From Bacteroidales bacterium (GTDB lineage: Bacteria; Bacteroidota; Bacteroidia; Bacteroidales; UBA932): 11,755 nt of DNA. The notes beneath the pieces are model-generated. The model had not been told where the DNA came from and made no database searches. It worked only from the letters and a program-made list of their open reading frames with translations. Of the stretch, positions 1 to 5,898 are shown in pieces. Positions within the stretch are counted from its first letter, which is position 1, and every line of letters begins with the position of its first letter. Made by a program: the position numbers and the translations under genes. The stretch spans positions 1 through 11,755 of the forward strand of contig JAEDMF010000045.1 in NCBI GenBank assembly GCA_016303175.1. Reading direction: 5' to 3'.

Positions 1-30
1 ATCTGTACTAATAGCCCGTAATCTTATCGA
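1..30 (+). rRNA. 23S rRNA, 3' end only (partial)
   Basis: The opening bases contain GTACTAATAGCCCG, which matches the conserved 3'-terminal region of Bacteroidota 23S rRNA. The rest of the gene lies before the window. The exact mature 3' end cannot be set without the 5' strand of the closing helix, so the end at about 30 is approximate. The spacer to 5S (about 31-78) is A/T-rich and holds no tRNA. Confidence 0.75.
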
Positions 31-78
31 ATGGGTATGATACCTTGTTGTCTTTTCTCTTTCAATTGTTATATATAT

Positions 79-195
<117 letters not shown>

Positions 196-200
196 CTTTG

Positions 201-248
201 GAACCCCCGGTTCACAGCATCTTTGCTGAGACCCGGGGGTTCTTCTTT
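201..248 (+). terminator. Rho-independent terminator of the upstream rRNA operon
   Basis: A 10-bp perfect stem is formed by GAACCCCCGG (201-210) and CCGGGGGTTC (233-242). A short inner pairing (AGCA 216-219 with TGCT 224-227) extends the hairpin, and a T-rich tract (TTCTTCTTTT) follows. It sits 6 nt after 5S and marks the end of the rRNA transcript. Confidence 0.88.
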
Positions 249-279
249 TGAAGATTACAAAAGTTTAGCAGGTTTTTAC

Positions 280-287
280 TATATTTG
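280..287 (+). promoter_or_regulatory. Bacteroidota -7 box upstream of the 296 gene
   Basis: TATATTTG matches the Bacteroidota -7 consensus TAnnTTTG. It ends 8 nt before the ATG at 296. No clear -33 TTTG lies 19 bp upstream, so this is a half-match. If used, transcription would begin within a few bases of the start codon. Confidence 0.5.
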
Positions 288-295
288 CAGTTTGT

Positions 296-1168
296 ATGAC
301 GAAGAAAACTCTTATAATTCTAAGCTGCCTGATTGCTGCGTTTGCTCTGATGATCGGAGTGTCAGTGCATTTCTTGTATGCCGGTCCTTCTGACGGTGAA
401 AGAGTTACTGTTGTGGAAGAGACTGATGATACCTCGCTGAATCTTCCAGATGAAGCTGTGGATGCCCCCGTGATTGTTCCGGAGGGGGATGTTGACAATG
501 GTAAGATTGCCAGGTCGGGCGAAGCCAAGGGCAATAAAAAAGATAATAAGGAGGCGGTAAATGCTGACAAGGCTGCAGAAGTAGCCAAGGCTGGTAGCTC
601 TGCAGACAATGATCGGAGAAGTGCCAAGTCGGATAGCTCTAACGGCAATGACAGGCGAAGTGCCCAGTCGGATAGCTCCGAAGGCAAAAAAACGAATGCG
701 AAGGCTGGAGACGGTCAGGCGACCGCGCAGAAAGCTCAACCCACGCAGAAGCCTGCCGAGCTTGCAACCCCAAAAGGCGCCCAGACCTTTTCCGTGAAGA
801 ATTGCGCTACTCTCAAGCAGAATACATTGCGCCAAAATGCAGACAACAGTCTTGAACTGCTGGATGAGAATGGTAAAACTCTCTGGAAGAAGCCCTTCCC
901 CGGCAAAATCTGCGGCAGTGTCGCCCAGGTGGATCACTTAGGCAACGGCAAAATCCAATTTTTGATGGCGGAAGGCCAGAGACTCCATCTCATCGACAGG
1001 CTCGGCCGTGAGGTGAGCGGCTTCCCGATGAAACTGCCCGCCAAGGCATTGAAGGGACCGTATGCTGCAAAGGCCAAGGGCCAGAATTGCTGGAAGGTTG
1101 TTACAGCGTCCGGAACGGTTTATTACGATAAGAAAGTCACGTCCGTGGTTGCCACGGCGGCAAAGTAA
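296..1168 (+). CDS. Membrane-anchored protein of unknown function with low-complexity linker and C-terminal beta-repeat-like domain
   Basis: I do not recognise a named family over the full 290 residues. Residues 1-4 are basic (MTKK) and about 5-28 form one hydrophobic segment, so the protein is probably anchored in the inner membrane with the rest in the periplasm. Residues ~33-160 are a charged, Lys/Ala/Asp/Ser-rich linker that is probably disordered. It contains a 13-residue duplication (104-116 and 117-129, core NDRRSA-SDSS). Residues ~165-285 look folded. LLDENGKTLWKKPFPGKICG, then a G-N-GK-QFL segment and LIDRLGREVSGFP resemble the PQQ/beta-propeller-like repeats at the C-terminus of some large Bacteroidota surface proteins (recalled resemblance, not searched). 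There is no good lipobox; ILSC at 8-11 follows too short a hydrophobic stretch. It is the first gene after the rRNA terminator, 78 nt before the acyl-CoA ligase, with a -7 box 8 nt before ATG. Confidence 0.85.
   Translation: MTKKTLIILSCLIAAFALMIGVSVHFLYAGPSDGERVTVVEETDDTSLNLPDEAVDAPVIVPEGDVDNGKIARSGEAKGNKKDNKEAVNADKAAEVAKAGSSADNDRRSAKSDSSNGNDRRSAQSDSSEGKKTNAKAGDGQATAQKAQPTQKPAELATPKGAQTFSVKNCATLKQNTLRQNADNSLELLDENGKTLWKKPFPGKICGSVAQVDHLGNGKIQFLMAEGQRLHLIDRLGREVSGFPMKLPAKALKGPYAAKAKGQNCWKVVTASGTVYYDKKVTSVVATAAK
605..682 (+). repeat. 39-bp in-frame tandem duplication inside the 296 gene
   Basis: Two adjacent 39-bp units (605-643 and 644-682) encode related 13-residue blocks, each with NDRRSA followed by K/Q-SDSS. 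The last parts are nearly identical at DNA level (GTGCCAAGTCGGATAGCTC versus GTGCCCAGTCGGATAGCTC). The unit length is a multiple of three, so copy-number change would keep the frame. It lies in the presumed disordered linker. Confidence 0.85.
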
Positions 1169-1171
1169 TCC

Positions 1172-1217
1172 ATCCCGCAGATGTCAAATCCCGCAAATGT
1201 CCATCCCGCAAATGTCA
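1172..1217 (+). repeat. Three-copy tandem repeat after the stop codon of the 296 gene
   Basis: Three copies of a 14-nt core lie in the 78-nt gap to the next gene: ATCCCGCAGATGTC (1172-1185), ATCCCGCAAATGTC (1188-1201) and ATCCCGCAAATGTC (1203-1216). The period is 15-16 nt. The array begins 3 nt after the stop codon TAA. Function is unknown, and no hairpin typical of a terminator is seen. Confidence 0.85.
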
Positions 1218-1246
1218 ATTAACCAAGACTAAATCTTGAACTATAT

Positions 1247-2908
1247 ATGAATCCTCAATTTACATCAGTAAACAAATCTTTTGAAAAATCCTTTAAATCC
1301 AATTGGAATAATCCGGCCATTACCAACTATGGCGGTGAGACCCTCAAGTACTCGGACCTTGCAGCGCGCATTGAAGCTTTGCACATTACCTTTGCCAAGT
1401 GCGGTATAAGGCCGGGTGATAAGATTTCAATCTGCAGCAAGAACCAGGCAAACTGGGCTGTTGCCTTCCTCGGCACTCTGACTTACGGCGCCGTTCCCGT
1501 GCCCCTTCTCCATGAATTCAAAGCAGAGAATGTCCATCATCTTGTGGGTCACTCCGGCAGCCGTATCCTCTTCGTCGGTGAGCAGATCTGGAACAACCTT
1601 GACCCTAAGCAAATGCCTGATGTCCAGATGATTGTAAAGGTGGAGGACCTCAAACCCATTCTTTCCCGTTTCGACAATTACAAAGATGGCGAGGATTTGA
1701 TGGCTCAGGTGGGAGAAAAATACCCCGAAGGCTTGAAGCCCTCCGACCTGAACTATTATGAGGACAGTTCAGAGGAATTGGCCATCATCAACTATACTTC
1801 CGGCACTTCCGGCTTTTCAAAGGGAGTGATGCTTCCTTACAGGAGTTTATGGAGCAACCTCTACTTTGCCTGTCAGGTGTTCCCCCAGATTGGCCCCGGA
1901 TCTACCATAGTGTCGATGCTTCCCTCCGCCCATATGTACGGACTGATGTTCGAGGTTCTATATCAACTTAATCGTGGTGTGCACGTATACTTCCTTACAC
2001 GCGCTCTCAGTCCCAAGATTATTTTGCAGGCTCTCGCGGAGGTAAAGCCCACCCTCGTAATCGCCGTGCCTCTTATCATTGAGAAGATATATAAGGGCAT
2101 ACTCAAACCCATACTCGACAAACCGGCGGTGAAGGTGCTCGGTAAATGTGTTCCCGGCTTCAATTGCCTTCTGCGCGCCATTATGCGCAAGAAACTCGTT
2201 GCAGCCTTTGGCGGGCAGTTCCTCGAAGTCATTATTGGCGGCGCCGCCTTCAACAAGGAGATAGAGAAATTCTTCCATAAGATGAAGTTCCCCGTGACGG
2301 TGGGATATGGAATGACAGAATGCGCCCCCATCATTACATATTCGCCCTGGCGTAAGGCAAAGGTTGCCTCCTCCGGTTATGTGGCGCCCAATATGGAACT
2401 TAAGATTGACTCCGTCGATCCTCAGCACGTTCCCGGCGAGATTCTCTGCAAGGGAGCCAACGTGTTCCAGGGCTACTACAACAATCCGGACGCGACCAAG
2501 GCCAGTTTCACCGAGGACGGCTGGTTCCGCACAGGCGATATGGGTATCATCGACGAAGACGGTTATCTGTTCATCAATGGCCGCAGCAAGTGTATGATTC
2601 TCACATCCAACGGCCAGAACGTTTACCCTGAGGAGATAGAGTGCGTCATCAATAATCTTCCTTATGTGATTGATTCATTGGCAATTGACGATAACGGCAC
2701 CATTACTTCCATCATTTACGCCGACTACCAGAAGGCCCAGCAGGACGGTATAGTCCGCGAGGAACTCCAGCAGAAGATGGAGGCTTTGGTTGCAGAAGCA
2801 AACAAAATGATACCCAGCTATGCTTCAGTAAGGAAGGTGGAACTCATTGAAGAAGATTTCCAGCGTACTCCCAAGAAGAGCATCAAGCGTTACCTTTACC
2901 AGAGATAG
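1247..2908 (+). CDS. AMP-forming acyl-CoA synthetase (long-chain fatty acid--CoA ligase type)
   Basis: This ANL-superfamily enzyme should activate a carboxylic acid with ATP to an acyl-adenylate and then transfer the acyl group to CoA. At 553 residues it has normal family length. Visible core motifs are the phosphate loop YTSGTSGFSKG (183-193), GYGMTE (353-358), the ATP-ribose-binding Asp in RTGD (D431), the hinge GRSK (445-448), and the C-terminal TPKKSIKR (541-548) carrying the likely adenylation lysine. No membrane segment or signal peptide is evident, so it is cytoplasmic or peripheral. The motif layout favours fatty acid over acetate or amino acid substrates, but the chain length used cannot be read from sequence. 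The ATG at 1247 has no Shine-Dalgarno sequence, as is usual in Bacteroidota. The dCMP deaminase follows after 21 nt, so the two are probably co-transcribed. Confidence 0.93.
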   Translation: MNPQFTSVNKSFEKSFKSNWNNPAITNYGGETLKYSDLAARIEALHITFAKCGIRPGDKISICSKNQANWAVAFLGTLTYGAVPVPLLHEFKAENVHHLVGHSGSRILFVGEQIWNNLDPKQMPDVQMIVKVEDLKPILSRFDNYKDGEDLMAQVGEKYPEGLKPSDLNYYEDSSEELAIINYTSGTSGFSKGVMLPYRSLWSNLYFACQVFPQIGPGSTIVSMLPSAHMYGLMFEVLYQLNRGVHVYFLTRALSPKIILQALAEVKPTLVIAVPLIIEKIYKGILKPILDKPAVKVLGKCVPGFNCLLRAIMRKKLVAAFGGQFLEVIIGGAAFNKEIEKFFHKMKFPVTVGYGMTECAPIITYSPWRKAKVASSGYVAPNMELKIDSVDPQHVPGEILCKGANVFQGYYNNPDATKASFTEDGWFRTGDMGIIDEDGYLFINGRSKCMILTSNGQNVYPEEIECVINNLPYVIDSLAIDDNGTITSIIYADYQKAQQDGIVREELQQKMEALVAEANKMIPSYASVRKVELIEEDFQRTPKKSIKRYLYQR

Positions 2909-2929
2909 ACCTCCTTCCGCAGTTTGGAA

Positions 2930-3337
2930 ATGAACAAATTTGACCATAGTTATCTTCAGATGGCCCGAGTGTGGGCGTCTAATTCCTACTGCAAGCGCAG
3001 GCAGGTCGGGGCGCTGATTGTGAAGGATAAAATGATTATTTCGGACGGCTACAACGGCACCCCTTCCGGCTTTGAGAACATCTGTGAGGATGAGAACAAT
3101 CACACGAAGGCCTATGTGCTCCACGCAGAGGCCAACGCCATTACAAAGGTGGCCAAGTCCGGCAACAGCAGCGATGGAGCTACATTGTATGTCACTGCGG
3201 CACCCTGTATTGAATGCGCCAAGCTGATTATTCAGGCAGGCATCAAAAGGGTAGTGTACAGCGATGAATATAGGCTTGAGGAGGGTATCAACCTGTTGCG
3301 GCGCGCCGGCATTGAGGTGGAAAAGGTGGAAGAGTGA
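2930..3337 (+). CDS. dCMP deaminase (ComEB-like cytidine/deoxycytidylate deaminase family)
   Basis: The enzyme is predicted to deaminate dCMP to dUMP, the precursor for dTMP synthesis, in the cytoplasm. The zinc-deaminase motifs are complete: HAEANA with H65 as zinc ligand and E67 as proton shuttle, and APCIEC with C93 and C96 as the other two ligands. The N-terminal block RRQVGALI followed by GYNGTPSGF (40-48) is typical of dCMP deaminases rather than tRNA or guanine deaminases. At 135 residues it is slightly short but complete. I chose the ATG at 2930. An in-frame TTG at 2924 would add only two residues, and homologous proteins usually begin MNKFD or similar. It lies 21 nt after the ligase and 69 nt before the S41 protease. 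I recall the deaminase-protease pairing from other Bacteroidales, with no obvious functional link. A 10-bp direct repeat overlaps its stop codon. Confidence 0.93.
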   Translation: MNKFDHSYLQMARVWASNSYCKRRQVGALIVKDKMIISDGYNGTPSGFENICEDENNHTKAYVLHAEANAITKVAKSGNSSDGATLYVTAAPCIECAKLIIQAGIKRVVYSDEYRLEEGINLLRRAGIEVEKVEE

Positions 3338-3361
3338 GCAGGGTGACAACAGAAGAGTGAG
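3329..3361 (+). repeat. 10-bp direct repeat spanning the dCMP deaminase stop codon
   Basis: GAAGAGTGAG occurs at 3329-3338, where it includes the stop codon TGA (3335-3337), and again at 3352-3361, 23 nt downstream. The stretch between the copies (CAGGGTGACAACA) and what follows are rich in GTGA/GTGT. It sits in the 69-nt gap before the S41 protease. Confidence 0.8.
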
Positions 3362-3406
3362 TGTGTAGTAGGGGAATGAGCGTATGGAGCATCATAATAA
3401 CAGCAA

Positions 3407-4987
3407 ATGAAACGGCAAATTTTCATATATTCTCTTTTGACCTTCATTTTGGGGGTGATGGTCGCTTCGGCGTATTTCAGCCTGAGCCGCAATGCCGCCC
3501 TCAAGGTTAGTCAGGATGGCTGGCAGAAACTCAATCTGATTCTCTTCCAGATTGATGCAAACTATGTGGAGAATGTTGATCATCAGGCAGTTACCGATGC
3601 AGCTGTGTCGGCGGCCCTGCAAAAGCTTGACCCCCATTCCGTGTATATGGCGCCGAGGGAGTTGAAGGATGCGGAGGATGACCTTGCGGGTTCCTTTGAA
3701 GGCGTAGGCCTGCAATTCAACGTGCCCAACGATACTGCCGTGGTGCTTGCCGTAATTCCGGGAGGTCCATCTGAAAAGGCCGGACTGCTTGCCGGGGACC
3801 GTATCCTCAAGGTTGATGAAAAGAACATCGCCGGCACTAAGACTCCGCAGGACAGTATGGTGCGCCTGATGCGTGGGCCCAAAGGTACCAAGGTGGTACT
3901 TACCGTTGGCCGCGGAACAGAAGAAATTCCCTTCAACATTACTCGGGACAAGATACCAGAGCATTGTGTGGATGCTCATTTCATGCTTAATGACACTACG
4001 GGTTATCTGCGTCTTTCCAAGTTTACCCGCAGTACTTACACGGAATGCCACGAGGCAGCCATGGCCCTGAAAGCCAAGGGTATGAAGAGGCTCATCTTCG
4101 ACCTTCGAGGCAACAGCGGAGGTTTCTTTGACCAAGCTTGCGCTCTGGCGGACGATTATCTCGAAAAGGGTGCGCCCATAGTATATATGCAGGGACTGCA
4201 CCGCAAGCGGGAGGATGTTAAGGCGGACGGCAGGGGCAAATTGACGGACTTGGCAATCACGGTGCTGATAGATGACGGCAGCGCTTCGGCGTCGGAAATT
4301 TTTGCGGGTGCCATTCAGGACAACGACAGGGGAATTGTCGTGGGACGCCGCAGTTTCGGCAAAGGACTTGTTCAGGAGCCGGTGTATTTTACTGACGGCT
4401 CGGGCATAAGGCTCACAGTGGCCCGTTTCTACACACCTTCGGGCCGTTGCATACAGAAGCCTTATTCGGATGACTATGCCTATGACTTCTATACAAGGTA
4501 TTCAAGCGGTGAACTGATGTCGGCGGACAGTATCAAGGTGGACAGCAGCAAGGTGTACAAGACTGCGGGAGGCAGAACCGTTTATGGCGGAGGAGGCATC
4601 ATTCCTGATGTATTCGTGCCTCTCGACACCACTAAGGCGACTAATTTTCACATTGAATGCAATAAGAAGGCGGTAGTCATGCGCTATGCTACCTATTTCC
4701 TGGACAAACACAGCTCCTCTCTTCCCAAAATCACCGAATATAAGGCATTGGAGCCATATTTTGCCTCAAACGGCATAGAGGAGGACTTCCTCAGATTCGC
4801 TGCCTCTCTGGGTATTCGGCCTGCCAAGGGTGAATGGGAGCAGAGCAGAGAATACCTGTTGCCCCAAATCAAGGGTCTTTGCGGCAGGTACAGCAAGGTT
4901 GGCGAAGAAGCTTACTACAGGTACGTGCTCCCTCAGGATGATGTGGTGAAAGCCGCGCTTGTGGCTGACAGTCGCGTCAGGCTATAA
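3407..4987 (+). CDS. S41 family carboxyl-terminal processing peptidase (CtpA/Prc type)
   Basis: This is a periplasmic serine protease of the tail-specific type, which trims or degrades proteins from their C-termini. Residues ~5-26 form an uncleaved anchor or signal peptide. A PDZ domain spans about 96-175 (FEGVGLQF, GGPSEKAGL, GDRILKVD). The catalytic S41 domain follows, about 195-400. The catalytic pair matches E. coli Prc: the middle Ser of GSASASE (S294) and the Lys of SFGKG (K319), 25 residues apart, with D305 at the expected third position. YLRLSKF and FDLRGNSGG are further conserved blocks. The last ~120 residues are an extra C-terminal region often seen in Bacteroidota members; length 526 is normal. 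It is the last gene of the 296-4987 run, with no clear terminator before the convergent HAD gene. Its substrates are unknown. Confidence 0.94.
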   Translation: MKRQIFIYSLLTFILGVMVASAYFSLSRNAALKVSQDGWQKLNLILFQIDANYVENVDHQAVTDAAVSAALQKLDPHSVYMAPRELKDAEDDLAGSFEGVGLQFNVPNDTAVVLAVIPGGPSEKAGLLAGDRILKVDEKNIAGTKTPQDSMVRLMRGPKGTKVVLTVGRGTEEIPFNITRDKIPEHCVDAHFMLNDTTGYLRLSKFTRSTYTECHEAAMALKAKGMKRLIFDLRGNSGGFFDQACALADDYLEKGAPIVYMQGLHRKREDVKADGRGKLTDLAITVLIDDGSASASEIFAGAIQDNDRGIVVGRRSFGKGLVQEPVYFTDGSGIRLTVARFYTPSGRCIQKPYSDDYAYDFYTRYSSGELMSADSIKVDSSKVYKTAGGRTVYGGGGIIPDVFVPLDTTKATNFHIECNKKAVVMRYATYFLDKHSSSLPKITEYKALEPYFASNGIEEDFLRFAASLGIRPAKGEWEQSREYLLPQIKGLCGRYSKVGEEAYYRYVLPQDDVVKAALVADSRVRL

Positions 4988-5000
4988 GGCTTCGCGTCAG
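4972..5000 (+). repeat. 9-bp direct repeat spanning the S41 protease stop codon
   Basis: TCGCGTCAG occurs at 4972-4980 in the last codons of the protease gene and again at 4992-5000, just past the stop codon TAA (4985-4987). A looser repeat follows: TCAGTCAACAG, then TCACCCAACAG within 5035. This fills most of the 51-nt convergent gap to the HAD gene, where I see no convincing bidirectional terminator. Confidence 0.65.
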
Positions 5001-5038
5001 TCAACAGTTTTCCATCACCCAACAGCGTCGCCGGCTTG

Positions 5039-5755
5039 TCACTTGGCCACTTCGTCGCTCAGCAGCAGCCCCCGCAACTCTTCAATGTTTTTCAGTTCAA
5101 TGATGCGGTCGGATTGGGGCATTTCCATCATTTCGTGCACCCAGGTCACCTTATAGGGGATATGGACAGCCCATCCGCCCATCTCTATCACAGGTGCAAT
5201 GTCGCTGCGCACAGCATTTCCCACCATAAGGAAATTCTCCGGGGCTATACCCATTTTTGCCGCCAGGTTGCGATAGTCCGGGCAGGCCTTGGTCTCCATA
5301 ACCTCAATTGCCTTGACATAGCCCTCCAGACCGCTCTGGCGGTACTTCCTCAGTTGTTCGCTCAGGTCTCCCTTCGTGGCAATCACAACCGTGTACTTCT
5401 TTGAAAGGTCCTTCACCACCTGCTCCGCGCCTTCCAGGAAATCGAAGGGATGGGTAGCCAGCCTTTCTATTATCGCCTTTATGTCAAGGTACATCTCCGC
5501 CCCGAACTGCGCAGGGCAAAGTTCTGCGGCGGCGTCCAACATTCCGAGCAAGTAGGTCTTGGAGCCGTATCCGTATATGGGAATGTTGGCCTCTTGATGG
5601 TGGACAAGCCGTTCTCCGGCCAGGTTCTCATCCACATAACGGCCTATATAATGACAGAATTCCCTTTCAGCGGTGCGGAAATAAATGTCGTTCTCCCAAA
5701 GCGTGTCATCTGCATCCAGGAAAACGTGAGTAAGGTTTGAAAAGCGTGTATCCAT
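5039..5755 (-). CDS. HAD-superfamily hydrolase (YjjG/phosphoglycolate phosphatase-like)
   Basis: This cytoplasmic phosphatase belongs to the haloacid dehalogenase superfamily. Motif I is LDADDT, with D14 as nucleophile and D16 as acid/base. Motif II is T127 in VVIATKGD, the motif III lysine is likely K156, and motif IV is GNAVRSD with D185 coordinating Mg2+. An alpha-helical C1-type cap fits between motifs I and II (about 20-105). At 238 residues it has normal family length. The closest functional model is the house-cleaning nucleotidase YjjG or a small sugar-phosphate phosphatase, but the substrate cannot be inferred from sequence. The gene converges on the S41 protease with a 51-nt gap and diverges from the GH3 gene. 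A -7 box match ends 11 nt before its ATG, so the mRNA leader is predicted to be very short. Confidence 0.92.
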   Translation of the reverse strand: MDTRFSNLTHVFLDADDTLWENDIYFRTAEREFCHYIGRYVDENLAGERLVHHQEANIPIYGYGSKTYLLGMLDAAAELCPAQFGAEMYLDIKAIIERLATHPFDFLEGAEQVVKDLSKKYTVVIATKGDLSEQLRKYRQSGLEGYVKAIEVMETKACPDYRNLAAKMGIAPENFLMVGNAVRSDIAPVIEMGGWAVHIPYKVTWVHEMMEMPQSDRIIELKNIEELRGLLLSDEVAK

Positions 5756-5766
5756 AATGACGGCTG

Positions 5767-5774
5767 CAAATTTA
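5767..5774 (-). promoter_or_regulatory. -7 box for the HAD gene
   Basis: On the minus strand, TAAATTTG matches TAnnTTTG and lies 11 nt upstream of the HAD start codon. No good TTTG -33 element is seen. The box is 11 bp from the GH3 -7 box on the other strand, so two polymerases could hardly bind at the same time. Confidence 0.5.
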
Positions 5775-5785
5775 GTAATTTTTGT

Positions 5786-5793
5786 TATCTTTG
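5786..5793 (+). promoter_or_regulatory. -7 box for the GH3 glucosidase gene
   Basis: TATCTTTG followed by CAT matches TAnnTTTG and is identical over TATCTTTGCAT to the rRNA promoter core at 11138-11148. The upstream TTTG element is not clear. Transcription from it would give a leader of about 100 nt before the ATG at 5899. Confidence 0.6.
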
Positions 5794-5801
5794 CATTCTA
5801 T

Positions 5802-5848
5802 GTAATTGAAGTTTCATAAGTTCAGGTAACTTCCAGAACGTCAATTAC
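5802..5848 (+). promoter_or_regulatory. Possible 5'-terminal stem-loop in the GH3 mRNA leader
   Basis: GTAATTGA (5802-5809) is perfectly complementary to TCAATTAC (5841-5848). Inside it GTT (5811-5813) pairs with AAC (5837-5839), and AAGTT (5818-5822) pairs with AACTT (5828-5832) around a 5-nt loop. Transcription from the -7 box at 5786-5793 would start within a few bases of the outer stem. It matches no riboswitch I recognise. The remaining leader (5849-5898) is A/T-rich with nothing further to call. Confidence 0.4.
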
Positions 5849-5898
5849 TTAGATATATAAAATCCTTAAGTGACGCAGTTAATTATAAGACAATTGAT

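Noticed and set aside
31..78. tRNA gene in the 23S-5S spacer
   Set aside because: The spacer is only about 48 nt, A/T-rich and without a cloverleaf or T-loop motif.
296..330. Lipoprotein signal in the 296 protein (ILSC at residues 8-11)
   Set aside because: The hydrophobic stretch before Cys11 is only about five residues, and the hydrophobic segment continues well past it. A membrane anchor fits better.
265..937. Two long open frames on the minus strand opposite the 296 gene
   Set aside because: They are antisense shadows of a Lys/Asp/Ser-rich coding region, with low-complexity translations and no recognisable domain. The plus-strand frame has a membrane segment and a folded C-terminal region.
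2924..2929. TTG start two codons upstream for the dCMP deaminase
   Set aside because: It adds only two residues (start plus Glu). The ATG at 2930 gives the usual family N-terminus, and TTG starts are less common.
5036..5404. Plus-strand frame opposite the HAD gene
   Set aside because: The HAD frame contains all four superfamily motifs. The plus frame has no domain or start signal and is a shadow.
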